Origin: an uncultured Erysipelotrichaceae bacterium
GTDB taxonomy: Bacteria; Bacillota_I; Bacilli_A; Erysipelotrichales; Erysipelotrichaceae
NCBI GenBank assembly: GCA_937893225.1
Contig: CALBJM010000086.1
Location: 1 to 10,195, forward strand
DNA: 10,195 nucleotides
Reading direction: 5' to 3'
Shown: positions 1 through 7,623 of the stretch, one piece after another
Numbering within the stretch: position 1 is the first letter of the stretch
Layout: every line of letters starts with the position of its first letter
The notes under the pieces: model-generated
The model's database searches: none
What the model saw: only the letters and a program-made list of their open reading frames with translations
Told to the model about the DNA's origin: nothing
Made by a program: the position numbers and the translations under genes

Positions 1-1151
1 TTAGCATCTTGTACCTTTGCATAAGAAGCAAATAACTGGTTAGAAATATCCTGGTGATCTTTTCTAGTATAGCCTTCACCAATACCATCCTTCATCAAAC
101 GAGACAAAGAAGACAATACACCAATTGGAGGTGTAATATTGTTCAAATACAAATCACGATCCAATACGATCTGCCCTTCAGTAATATATCCTGTCAAGTC
201 AGGAACAGGGTGTGTGATATCATCGTTAGGCATTGTTAAAATAGGAATCTGGGTAACAGAACCCTTACCACCCTTGATAATTCCTGCACGCTCATACAAA
301 GAAGCCAAGTCAGAATATAAGTACCCAGGATAACCTTTACGAGATGGAATTTCACCTTTTGAAGATGAGAATTCACGTACAGCTTCACAATAAGAAGTCA
401 TGTCTGTCAAAATGACAAGTACGTTCATATCACATTCATAGGCAAGATACTCTGCTGCAGTCAATGCACATCTAGGTGTCAACATTCTTTCTACGATTGG
501 GTCATCGGCAAGGTTAACAAACATAACGACCTTTTCCATAACGCCCGTTTCTTCAAAAGAACGTCTAAACATATCGGCAACGTCATTTTTAACACCCATT
601 GCACCAAATACGATACAGAAATTCTCAGCATCTTTTCCAGTTAATTTTGCCTGCTTAACGATCTGAATAGCAAGTTGGTCATGTGGAAGACCAGAACCAG
701 AGAAGATTGGTAACTTTTGTCCACGAATCAATGTATTTAAACCATCTATTGCTGAAATACCAGTCTGAATATAGTTTCTAGGATATTGTCTTGAATATGG
801 ATTCAAAGGTTTACCATTAACATCTTCGAATTTATCAGCATAAATTTCTCCAAGACCATCAATTGGTTCACCCGTACCATTAAATGTACGTCCAAGAATT
901 TCCCTAGAAAGACCTAATTCCATTGGATGTCCAAGAAGTTTTGTTTTTGTATTATTTAAAGAAATACCTTCGGTTCCTTGGAAAACCTGAATAATTGCTT
1001 TTTCTCCAGAGATGGAAACGACACGACCACTTCTCGTTGAACCATCACTAAGTTCAATTTCGACCATTTCTTCGTTGGATACGTTAGTTACATGATCGAG
1101 TGCTACAAGAGAGCCCTGAATTTCATCAAGTCCTAATAACTGTAAACTCAT
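1..1151 (-). CDS. ntpB: V/A-type ATPase subunit B (non-catalytic head subunit), 3' end cut by window edge
   Basis: This is the regulatory, nucleotide-binding but non-catalytic partner of subunit A in the A3B3 head of the cytoplasmic V1 sector. The frame is open from an ATG at 1151 to the left edge. It gives 383 residues against a family length of about 455-470, so roughly the last 75-85 residues are missing. The start is set by a GGAGG site six bases upstream and by the N-terminus MSLQLLGLDEIQGSLVALD, which fits the family beta-barrel. As is normal for subunit B, the Walker A lysine loop is absent and replaced by IFSGSGLPH (residues 149-157). SRKGYPGYLYSDLASLYERAG occupies about 270-290, and the SLSRL segment (348-352) carries Arg351, the likely arginine finger reaching into the A-subunit site. 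The gene starts 11 bp after the subunit A stop, so it is co-transcribed and close enough for coupling. Family assignment is certain. Confidence 0.97.
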   Translation of the reverse strand, partial: MSLQLLGLDEIQGSLVALDHVTNVSNEEMVEIELSDGSTRSGRVVSISGEKAIIQVFQGTEGISLNNTKTKLLGHPMELGLSREILGRTFNGTGEPIDGLGEIYADKFEDVNGKPLNPYSRQYPRNYIQTGISAIDGLNTLIRGQKLPIFSGSGLPHDQLAIQIVKQAKLTGKDAENFCIVFGAMGVKNDVADMFRRSFEETGVMEKVVMFVNLADDPIVERMLTPRCALTAAEYLAYECDMNVLVILTDMTSYCEAVREFSSSKGEIPSRKGYPGYLYSDLASLYERAGIIKGGKGSVTQIPILTMPNDDITHPVPDLTGYITEGQIVLDRDLYLNNITPPIGVLSSLSRLMKDGIGEGYTRKDHQDISNQLFASYAKVQDA

Positions 1152-1162
1152 TTTCACCCTCC

Positions 1163-2914
1163 TTATAAAATCGTACTCAATGCCGCATCGATCTTTTCTG
1201 GATATGTATCCAATAGATCAATATTGTTATTTGGTACATCAAACTTCATTTTGATAACAGTTTCAAAAATACCAGTCTTTGTAATTAATGAAACAGGAAT
1301 GTGTTTTTCAACCTTTGCCTTACATGCGCGATACAAATAATCAATGACTTTCATCATCTTAAATTGTTTTTCCAGTGGTACAGACATATCATCTGGATGG
1401 AATGCATTTTGTTGCAAATAACCAACTCTTACAACACGTGCAATTTCAAGAAGCAATTTCTGATCTTCAGGCAAAACATCAGAACCAATCAATTTAACGA
1501 CTTCTAACAAAGAATCTTCTTCATGTAAGATTTCTTGCAACTCAGCACGCAACTGTAAGAAAGAACGATTTACATTTTCCGCAAACCAATGTGACAAATC
1601 ATCAACGTATTCACTTGTAGACTGATTCCAGTTGATAGCAGCATAGTGTCTAGCATATGCTAAAGACTTATCCAATGCCCAGAAACATCTAACAAATCGA
1701 CGCGTATTTTGTGTAACAGGTTCAGAAAAGTCACCACCTTGTGGAGAAACTGCACCAATTAAAGTAACAGAACCTTGCTTACCACTCAATGTATCAACAT
1801 ATCCTGCACGTTCATAGAATTGCGCAATTCTACTTGGTAAATATGCAGGGAATCCTTCTTCAGCAGGCATTTCTTCCAAACGACCACTCAATTCACGCAA
1901 AGCTTCTGCCCAACGAGATGTAGAGTCAGCCATTAGAGCAACATGATAACCCATATCACGATAGTATTCAGCAATCGTAACACCTGTATAAATGGAAGCT
2001 TCACGCGCAGCAACTGGCATATTAGAAGTATTAGCAATCAATACTGTACGGTCTAATAAACTCTTACCTGTCTTTGGATCTTTCAATTCTGAGAATTCTT
2101 CCAATACCTGTGTCATTTCATTACCACGTTCACCACAACCAACATAGATAATGATATCTGCATCACAGAACTTCGCAATAGAATGCTGAAGCATAGTCTT
2201 ACCTGCGCCAAATCCACCAGGCAACGCTGCAGAACCACCTTTAGCAATTGGGAACATTGTATCCAATACTCTTTGTCCAGTAATTAAAGGAATTGACAGA
2301 GGTTTTCTATTCTTAATTGGTCTAGGAATACGAACAGGCCATTTTTGCGCTAAAGTAATTTCAGTTTGTTTTCCTGTTTCAGGATCTTCTACAACAAGTA
2401 GAACATCATTCACAGTATAATGACCACTATCTTTGACATTCTTTGCTATACCAGAAACACCATTTGGAATCATAGAACGATGCTCAATAACACTAGTTTC
2501 TTGGCAAGTCGCAAAGATTTCACCTTCACTAACTGTATCCCCTTCTTTAACACACATTGTAACGTCCCATTGTTTAGACGCATCAATGGCATCTACTTGA
2601 GAACCTTCAGAAATAAATGCACCTTCAAGTTCTTCAATTTTTTGCAAAGGTCTTTCGATACCATCATAGATATTTTTCAAAAGACCAGGTCCTAATGTTG
2701 CATTCAACAAAGAACCTGTACCGATAACTTCTTCACCAGGTCTTAATCCAGTCGTAGATTCATAGACCTGAATCGTTGTACAAGCATCACTGATCTTGAT
2801 AACTTCACCAAGTAAGTGCTTCTTACCAACATATGTCATTTCACGCATTGCAAATGACTTTGTATTACGGACGGTAATGACCGGCCCATTAATGGAATAT
2901 ACGGTATCGCTCAT
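1163..2914 (-). CDS. ntpA: V/A-type ATPase subunit A (catalytic ATPase)
   Basis: This is the catalytic subunit of the V1 head, which hydrolyses or synthesises ATP at the A/B interface. It is 583 residues, close to the usual 580-600. Visible domains are an N-terminal beta-barrel (about 1-70), the A-specific bulge or non-homologous region (about 110-200), the nucleotide-binding core (about 205-440) and a helical C-terminal domain. The Walker A loop is GGFGAGKT (233-240, Lys239), the catalytic GERGNE glutamate is Glu262, and MADSTSRWAEALRE (328-341) holds the Walker B region. The P-loop has Gly-Gly where many bacterial A subunits have Gly-Pro; eukaryotic A subunits also vary there, so activity is expected. 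The ATG overlaps the subunit E stop as TAATG, with GAGG eight bases upstream inside the E gene, which suggests translational coupling. All catalytic motifs are intact. Confidence 0.98.
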   Translation of the reverse strand: MSDTVYSINGPVITVRNTKSFAMREMTYVGKKHLLGEVIKISDACTTIQVYESTTGLRPGEEVIGTGSLLNATLGPGLLKNIYDGIERPLQKIEELEGAFISEGSQVDAIDASKQWDVTMCVKEGDTVSEGEIFATCQETSVIEHRSMIPNGVSGIAKNVKDSGHYTVNDVLLVVEDPETGKQTEITLAQKWPVRIPRPIKNRKPLSIPLITGQRVLDTMFPIAKGGSAALPGGFGAGKTMLQHSIAKFCDADIIIYVGCGERGNEMTQVLEEFSELKDPKTGKSLLDRTVLIANTSNMPVAAREASIYTGVTIAEYYRDMGYHVALMADSTSRWAEALRELSGRLEEMPAEEGFPAYLPSRIAQFYERAGYVDTLSGKQGSVTLIGAVSPQGGDFSEPVTQNTRRFVRCFWALDKSLAYARHYAAINWNQSTSEYVDDLSHWFAENVNRSFLQLRAELQEILHEEDSLLEVVKLIGSDVLPEDQKLLLEIARVVRVGYLQQNAFHPDDMSVPLEKQFKMMKVIDYLYRACKAKVEKHIPVSLITKTGIFETVIKMKFDVPNNNIDLLDTYPEKIDAALSTIL

Positions 2915-3516
2915 TATTCATCCTCACTTTCTACTACTTTAAAACCAGAATTGTTACGGAACCATGCGAACTGTTCCTCACGCTTTTCATCAAGCGTGCA
3001 GCTATATTCGTAACGACTAGCTTCATCAACAAATTTGAATCCGCCAATAGCAAAATAACCTTTTCTGATTTCTTGCTTCATGCCAACTTTTTGACAAAGT
3101 TCCTGCATGAGCTGCATATCATTTTCACGAACTACAAAGTATCCATTGTCTTTATTCTCAATTTTCTTTAAATTGGTAAGCAGATAATCTTTGTAAGCAT
3201 CGCTTTTTGCGAATTTTTTCAATTCTTCCGTAACATCATTCTTCAACTCTTTAACAAAATTTCCACGAAGTTCTAGAAGCTTTTTCTTAGTTTCTAATTT
3301 ATCATGTGAAGACTTTGTTGCGGCATACATGCGAACATCTTTCAGTTCTCCTTCCAAATATGCAGAAGTTTCTTTCAATATGCCATCTTTATAGAAGCTG
3401 ACTTGATCATTACGTAATGCATCATTTTCCTTATTGACCATATCTTCAACAAGCTCTGCATTGCTTCTGACGTCTTTCGCAATCTCTTCGAGTAATTTCT
3501 CCTGATTGTCTTCCAT
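2914..3516 (-). CDS. ntpE: V/A-type ATPase subunit E (peripheral stalk)
   Basis: This is a peripheral stalk subunit. It pairs with the G/H-like coiled-coil protein to form the stator that holds the A3B3 head against rotor torque. It is 200 residues, the usual size. The first 105 or so residues are highly charged and helical (coiled-coil stalk arm). The C-terminal globular part (about 106-200) contains the family-like segment GGFKFVDEASRYEYSCTLDE (158-177), a glycine-led strand followed by the 'tyrosine/threonine-leucine-(D)E' helix entry seen in E subunits. The start is an ATG with AGGTG about eight bases upstream, 10 bp after the subunit F stop. The 3' end overlaps the subunit A start by one base. 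Sequence conservation in this family is low, so the call rests on size, composition, C-terminal motif and position. Confidence 0.92.
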   Translation of the reverse strand: MEDNQEKLLEEIAKDVRSNAELVEDMVNKENDALRNDQVSFYKDGILKETSAYLEGELKDVRMYAATKSSHDKLETKKKLLELRGNFVKELKNDVTEELKKFAKSDAYKDYLLTNLKKIENKDNGYFVVRENDMQLMQELCQKVGMKQEIRKGYFAIGGFKFVDEASRYEYSCTLDEKREEQFAWFRNNSGFKVVESEDE

Positions 3517-3526
3517 CTATTTCACC

Positions 3527-3835
3527 TCATAGTTTGATGCCAATAGCTTCAGAAATATATTTGTTGATAGATTCACTAATATTTCCTGAACCGTGGCGAT
3601 CTGGAATCTCAACAATAAGAGGTTTTGCGAGACTCATTTTATAATTTGAAACGATATCACTGACCTCTTCAATCGTTTTTGTGGTCATCAGAATAATGGC
3701 AATATCTTCGGTATGGATCAATTCATCCAGACGATGAAGAATATTGTCACGTCCTTTGATGACTTCACCTTCGATACCTGCTAAGCGCATGCCCATAACT
3801 GTATCGGTATTGTCGCTGATGACGTAGCTTCTCAT
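3527..3835 (-). CDS. ntpG: V/A-type ATPase subunit F (central shaft)
   Basis: Subunit F binds subunit D in the central rotor shaft and is thought to modulate ATPase activity. It is 102 residues, typical for the family. The N-terminus MRSYVISDNTDTVMGMRLAG matches the family pattern (a first beta strand, then D-x-x-T-V-x-G-x-R-L-A-G). A strand IAIILMTTKTIEEV (about 45-58) and the PLIVEIPDRHG segment (about 72-82) follow in the expected Rossmann-like order. The symbol uses the Enterococcus hirae scheme, in which NtpG is subunit F; other schemes call it AtpF or NtpF. Only three bases separate its ATG from the stop of subunit K, and no Shine-Dalgarno sequence is visible in the preceding 30 bases, unlike every other complete gene here. 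Translation probably depends on ribosomes finishing subunit K. The next in-frame Met (residue 14) would remove the conserved first strand, so the start at 3835 is preferred. Confidence 0.95.
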   Translation of the reverse strand: MRSYVISDNTDTVMGMRLAGIEGEVIKGRDNILHRLDELIHTEDIAIILMTTKTIEEVSDIVSNYKMSLAKPLIVEIPDRHGSGNISESINKYISEAIGIKL

Positions 3836-3838
3836 ATA

Positions 3839-4276
3839 TTAAAGATTGTTCAAGATCAAGATAGAAATCAAAAGACCGTAGATAGCAACACCTTCACCAA
3901 GAGCAACGAAGATAATAGCACGACCGAAGTTATCAGGATTTTCACTAACAGCACCTAATGCAGCAGGAGCAGCCTTAGCAACGGCCCAACCAGCACCAAT
4001 ACAAGAGCAACCTACGGCAATAGCAGCAGCAATAAATCCAAAACCTCTAGAGTTATCAGCTACAGCAGCTGTTTCTTCAGCAAGAGCTGTGAACTGATTA
4101 GCCTGTACGATGACCATGATAGCAAAAACACCAACAAATAAGGCAACCTGTGCGAGCATTCTAGAACGCGCATTCTTCACATTCAATTTTCCAGAAAAGA
4201 TCAAAGCAAGAGGACCTACAACAAGAACAACTGCAATCAAAGGTAATAACATTTCAATAGCACTTAACATTTTCAT
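3839..4276 (-). CDS. ntpK: V/A-type ATPase subunit K (membrane rotor ring, c subunit)
   Basis: This membrane proteolipid forms the rotating ion-carrying ring of the Vo sector. It is 145 residues with four predicted membrane helices: about 8-28, 41-63, 79-101 and 119-142. The second hairpin is the canonical c-subunit unit: a Gly/Ala-rich helix, the polar loop SENPDNFGRA (111-120) and then ALGEGVAIYGLL with the ion-binding glutamate at Glu128. The first hairpin has no acidic residue within its membrane segments and no matching polar-loop motif. Each polypeptide therefore supplies one ion site from four helices, as in other Firmicute K subunits. No Gln lies in helix 3 and no Thr-Gln pair in helix 2, positions that help bind Na+ in E. 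hirae NtpK. AAAGGAG sits just ahead of the ATG at 4276; a second ATG two codons in is also possible. The gene lies between I and F. Confidence 0.96.
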   Translation of the reverse strand: MKMLSAIEMLLPLIAVVLVVGPLALIFSGKLNVKNARSRMLAQVALFVGVFAIMVIVQANQFTALAEETAAVADNSRGFGFIAAAIAVGCSCIGAGWAVAKAAPAALGAVSENPDNFGRAIIFVALGEGVAIYGLLISILILNNL

Positions 4277-4306
4277 TTTTCTCCTTTAGATAATATTTTC
4301 TATTGA

Positions 4307-6127
4307 TTACTCTGCACTATCTGCAGACAAAACATTAAACTGTGTTCCACCAGCATCATAATATCTGGAGAACATTTCATAATACTCAAGACGCAATGTC
4401 TGAATACCAACGATCAAACCTTCCAAAACCATAACAAAGATATTTCCGAAGATCAAAACCGCAATTCCTGCGTGACCTGTCATTTCAACAAGTGTCATCA
4501 CAACCAACATCATACCTGCATGAGACAATACGAATCCACCTACACGCAAATAAGACATAGAGTTTGTTACGAATGTCAATAACACATCAACCAACTCAAA
4601 GATAGACTGTGTAATATAACCACCCCACCCTTCAGCAGGCTTAACTGTCTTATGTTCAACAGCATTACTCAATGGCTCTTTCATAACAAAACAAATAACA
4701 GGCAAAACGAAGAACACAACAATATACACAATGTTCAATACATTCCAACCAAGTAACATTGTAGCCACTGCCGCAAAGACGATACCACCATAGAACACTA
4801 GACCAGCAATACCATTCTGTGAGAATAATGCCTCACCTAACTGCTTATGCTTGAAGCGATTAACAATATTCATACACTGTGTAATCAAAATCAATACTGC
4901 ACCAATGCAAATTGCACCAATCAACAATACCATTGTGCTGCTATTTGCCATAACATCAAATAACTTTTCTCTTACACCAAATAAAGACTGATGAATTGGA
5001 TTCAATAAATTTTCATATCCAAATACAGATCCAAACAAGAATCCAAAGATCATAGATGTAATTCCACAACGATTGATAATGCCAAACAATTGACCCTTTT
5101 TTTCAAAAATCAAACCAATCAAGAACAATCCCAACCCTTGACCAAGATCACCAAACATGATTCCAAACAATAAGCAATATGTCACTGCCATAAATCCTGT
5201 TGGATCAAAATCAGTATACTTTGGAACACCATACATACCTAAGAACAACTCAAACGGTCTTGTAAACCAATTATTCTTCAATAATGTAGGACACTCTAAA
5301 TTGCTCACTTCTTCTGGTTCTTTGACTTCAAATGTCACAGGAATATTCGCAAAGATTTCTTTATATTTATCTACATCTTCGGCCTTTACAAATCCACTCA
5401 ATAAATACTGCTCATTGATTTCAGCAACATAAGGATATAATTCATGAATACTATTTTCTTCACAACAGAATGTATAAATATCATCTATCTTTTCGTGATA
5501 TTTTTCTAACTGTTTCTTTACATCGATCATTGGGATATCAATTGGCTCAAAATAAAGATCTTTGAAAATCTTTCTAACTTTATCCACATAAGAATCAGAC
5601 GTTACATAAAGCATCCAAACATACTGTGGTGTTTCATGCACATGATGATGTACAAAGATTTCATCTTTATACATACTCAACTTTTTAAATGACTCTCTAG
5701 GCAGTCTCCCAAACCCAAATGTCAAATACTGACAAGCATGCATCCTTTCAAATCCACACTCGCTCAATGCACTCAATGCCTGTTCATCATCTGGCGTTAA
5801 TAGAACTGTACTTGCATCTGTCTCTAAGCCAAATGTAGTGTCTAGCTCATTGAAGAATGCATCCATCTCTTCATTTGTGTAATGCTTAGATGGAGATTCT
5901 TTGCATTGCAGTGTGTAGTTGACACTGTGTGCAAAATTCTGCAGAGTTTGAAGATAACCACTATATGGATTTTCATCATTTAGAAGATGTCCATTGTTAT
6001 CCTCATTAATAATGTCCGCAGCATGCACCGCATGCAACATACCAGAATGAATTCCATCTAGAACCATTTCTTCTACATGATCTTCACTCGTGGCTGCACT
6101 GACATATTTCATTTTTACAATTGCCAT
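4307..6127 (-). CDS. ntpI: V/A-type ATPase subunit I (a subunit, stator half-channels)
   Basis: This is the large membrane stator that forms the ion half-channels beside the K ring and anchors the peripheral stalks. With the start at 6127 it is 606 residues, slightly short of the usual 640-660. Residues 1 to about 305 form the cytosolic arm. About eight membrane segments follow, roughly at 311-341, 356-372, 397-420, 438-460, 465-481, 513-530, 531-550 and 554-576. Family landmarks are TRPFELFLGMYGVPKYTDFD (289-308), GIMFGDLGQG (322-331), SYLRVGG (525-531) with the channel Arg528, and LEGLIVGIQTLRLEYYEMFS (568-587) with a second conserved arginine at Arg579. The frame is open 25 codons further upstream into subunit C, but that extension has no family match. 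The Met at 6127 has AAAGGAG seven bases ahead of it. The start lies 16 bp after the subunit C stop. Confidence 0.97.
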   Translation of the reverse strand: MAIVKMKYVSAATSEDHVEEMVLDGIHSGMLHAVHAADIINEDNNGHLLNDENPYSGYLQTLQNFAHSVNYTLQCKESPSKHYTNEEMDAFFNELDTTFGLETDASTVLLTPDDEQALSALSECGFERMHACQYLTFGFGRLPRESFKKLSMYKDEIFVHHHVHETPQYVWMLYVTSDSYVDKVRKIFKDLYFEPIDIPMIDVKKQLEKYHEKIDDIYTFCCEENSIHELYPYVAEINEQYLLSGFVKAEDVDKYKEIFANIPVTFEVKEPEEVSNLECPTLLKNNWFTRPFELFLGMYGVPKYTDFDPTGFMAVTYCLLFGIMFGDLGQGLGLFLIGLIFEKKGQLFGIINRCGITSMIFGFLFGSVFGYENLLNPIHQSLFGVREKLFDVMANSSTMVLLIGAICIGAVLILITQCMNIVNRFKHKQLGEALFSQNGIAGLVFYGGIVFAAVATMLLGWNVLNIVYIVVFFVLPVICFVMKEPLSNAVEHKTVKPAEGWGGYITQSIFELVDVLLTFVTNSMSYLRVGGFVLSHAGMMLVVMTLVEMTGHAGIAVLIFGNIFVMVLEGLIVGIQTLRLEYYEMFSRYYDAGGTQFNVLSADSAE

Positions 6128-6134
6128 GCATCTA

Positions 6135-6141
6135 CTCCTTT
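6135..6141 (-). promoter_or_regulatory. Ribosome binding site deciding the subunit I start
   Basis: On the minus strand this reads AAAGGAG and ends seven bases before the ATG at 6127. It supports the 606-residue product and argues against the longer frame beginning at 6202 inside the subunit C gene. Confidence 0.85.
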
Positions 6142-6143
6142 TC

Positions 6144-7181
6144 TTAATATACCAAGAGTGCACGAATCCTATCCGGTGCAATCTGATATCTAATACCTTC
6201 AATAATATTGATCAAGTTTTGAATCTCTGTTTCTCCTAAGAGTAAATAGCTCAATAAAACAAGAGAAGAATCCTGATAATATTCCATAACATGGTGATTC
6301 ATATTAAATTGAATCATTTGCATATACTGTTCAATACTTGTAAACCGCAAATCACGCGTATAGCGATGATATCTCTTAGCTACACGATCCAATACATCCT
6401 GTGCGTCACAATTTTGAATCATATCTTCCAATTCATGTTGCTTAAAAAAGCAATTGTATGGAAGCATGAAATCTTGAATTCTTGCAGCAGGCGTATGGAA
6501 GTACTTCTTCAAACGATATATTGCTGACAAATTGATCAACTCTGCTTTAGACATGATGATCTGGTTGAGAACTTCACTCGTTTCTTTTCCTTTATATTTT
6601 GCTAAGAAACGCATCGTATCAGAATACAATTCTAGTTCTAGATCATGTTCTAAGGCAATGTAATCAATTTCTTCCATGTTTTGTGTTTGATATCTATACA
6701 CAATTTTTTCATAAGGTGTGTTTTTTAGCACATCTAATAAATCTGAAAACGATGTCACATCAGGAAGACGTTTTAGATTAAATGAAAAATATTTCTCCGC
6801 AAAAATAGGCAATGAAGCAATCAAACTACTCCGAATTTCTTCATCATTTGTCGCAATATACCGTACACAAGACAAGATCATACGAATTTCAGAACGCATA
6901 ACAAATGCGTATATAAATCCTTGATCATCATCTCCCCCAAATCTTTCTAGTTTTTCTAATCGATGGAAGATATCCATTCTCAGCAACGACTCTAATTGTT
7001 CTCTGTGAATAGCTTTTTCATTGATTCCAGAAAGCGTTGTAGAAAAATACGTTTCATTTTTGAGATAACTTGCTGCTTCAGAAACAGTCTTCTTCTGCAG
7101 TAAAGTTTCGTACTCACTAGCGGACAATCGGTTTCCAAACATCGCTCTTGCTTTAACAGCCAATGCTAAATCTGAGCTCAT
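6144..7181 (-). CDS. ntpC: V/A-type ATPase subunit C (d subunit, rotor socket)
   Basis: Subunit C (d in structural nomenclature) is a funnel-shaped, all-helical protein that sits on the K ring and receives the D/F shaft. The product is 345 residues, matching the family's roughly 330-350. It has no membrane segments. The N-terminus SSDLALAVKARAMFGNRLSA, followed by a 'YETLLQKKTVSEAASYL' helix (about 24-40), fits the first repeat of the family (a short arm with Arg-Ala-Met, then a helix ending in a Leu-rich segment). The C-terminus, NIIEGIRYQIAPDRIRALLVY in its last 21 residues, is the typical closing helix-turn-helix. The ATG at 7181 has AGGAGG close upstream, 11 bp after the stop of the G/H-like gene. 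In E. hirae ntpC lies between ntpE and ntpG; here it precedes subunit I. Confidence 0.94.
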   Translation of the reverse strand: MSSDLALAVKARAMFGNRLSASEYETLLQKKTVSEAASYLKNETYFSTTLSGINEKAIHREQLESLLRMDIFHRLEKLERFGGDDDQGFIYAFVMRSEIRMILSCVRYIATNDEEIRSSLIASLPIFAEKYFSFNLKRLPDVTSFSDLLDVLKNTPYEKIVYRYQTQNMEEIDYIALEHDLELELYSDTMRFLAKYKGKETSEVLNQIIMSKAELINLSAIYRLKKYFHTPAARIQDFMLPYNCFFKQHELEDMIQNCDAQDVLDRVAKRYHRYTRDLRFTSIEQYMQMIQFNMNHHVMEYYQDSSLVLLSYLLLGETEIQNLINIIEGIRYQIAPDRIRALLVY

Positions 7182-7192
7182 AATTCCTCCTG

Positions 7193-7513
7193 TTACGCTT
7201 CACAACTGATAATTCTTTTCACCAGTTCATCTCTCCACTTTTCCTTGTTCGCGTTATACATATCTGTTAAACGCTTCACATTTTTTTCATAAACAGCCTG
7301 ATTTTCTTTCTGATCTGCCTCAATTTTTGCGTCTAGTTCTTTCTTTGTTTCAGCAACTTTCGCACGTACTTCAGCCCAGGCTTCATCAGAAATTCTCTTT
7401 TTTTCTTCTTCTACAGCTTGCTTGAGTTCATTACGTTTTTGATACTGTTTTTGTATCGCATCACGCGTTTTTTCATCGGTCTCAATCAACTGCAAGATAG
7501 CATCCATTTCCAT
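7193..7513 (-). CDS. ntpF: V/A-type ATPase peripheral-stalk coiled-coil subunit (G/H-like)
   Basis: This 106-residue protein is almost entirely charged and helical. Lys, Glu and Gln dominate between about residues 12 and 95, with regular hydrophobic spacing, and no membrane segment or cysteine-rich site is present. Such a long coiled coil at the head of a V/A-type ATPase operon is the expected partner of subunit E in the peripheral stalk (NtpF in E. hirae, subunit H in archaea, G in eukaryotes). Sequence conservation is poor in this family, so the assignment depends mainly on size, composition and being first in the operon. The first ATG (7513) is chosen over the third codon because AGAGG lies seven bases upstream. 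It is probably the first gene of the transcript, since a terminator ends the preceding gene about 70 bp upstream. Confidence 0.85.
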   Translation of the reverse strand: MEMDAILQLIETDEKTRDAIQKQYQKRNELKQAVEEEKKRISDEAWAEVRAKVAETKKELDAKIEADQKENQAVYEKNVKRLTDMYNANKEKWRDELVKRIISCEA

Positions 7514-7584
7514 ATAAATACCTCTTTTGTCATAACGACCTAAAATATTCTAATACTTTCTATTAAGAAATAAAGACCTATTGT
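7514..7584 (-). promoter_or_regulatory. Probable V-ATPase operon promoter and leader region
   Basis: This AT-rich 71-bp stretch lies between the upstream terminator and the first V-ATPase gene, so a promoter is expected here. The best -10-like hexamer on the minus strand is TAGAAT at 7547-7552 (five of six to TATAAT). No convincing -35 is found; TTTATT at 7569-7574, 16 bp upstream, matches TTGACA poorly. The promoter location is therefore an inference from context. No operator-like inverted repeat or riboswitch is evident. Confidence 0.35.
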
Positions 7585-7618
7585 AAAAAAAATTGCATTT
7601 TTCACAAATGCAATTTTT
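7585..7618 (-). terminator. Rho-independent terminator after the acetyltransferase gene
   Basis: A perfect 13-bp inverted repeat (7588-7600 with 7606-7618) encloses a five-base loop. On the minus strand the stem ends in T residues that continue to 7585, giving a run of eight Us. It starts five bases after the acetyltransferase stop codon. The stem is AT-rich with a TTGCATTT core. The plus-strand reading also ends in five Ts, but no plus-strand gene approaches it, so the minus-strand role is favoured. It separates the upstream genes from the V-ATPase operon. Confidence 0.88.
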
Positions 7619-7623
7619 CACAA

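Noticed and set aside
54..333. Plus-strand open frames at 54-239 and 139-333.
   Set aside because: They are antisense to the conserved subunit B gene and have no ribosome binding site or recognisable protein.
6128..6202. 25-codon N-terminal extension of subunit I overlapping the subunit C gene.
   Set aside because: There is no family similarity in the extension, and a good ribosome binding site serves the Met at 6127.
7585..7618. The 13-bp perfect palindrome as an operator or a mobile-element end.
   Set aside because: Its position five bases after a stop codon and the U run on the minus strand identify it as a terminator; there are no flanking duplications or transposase.
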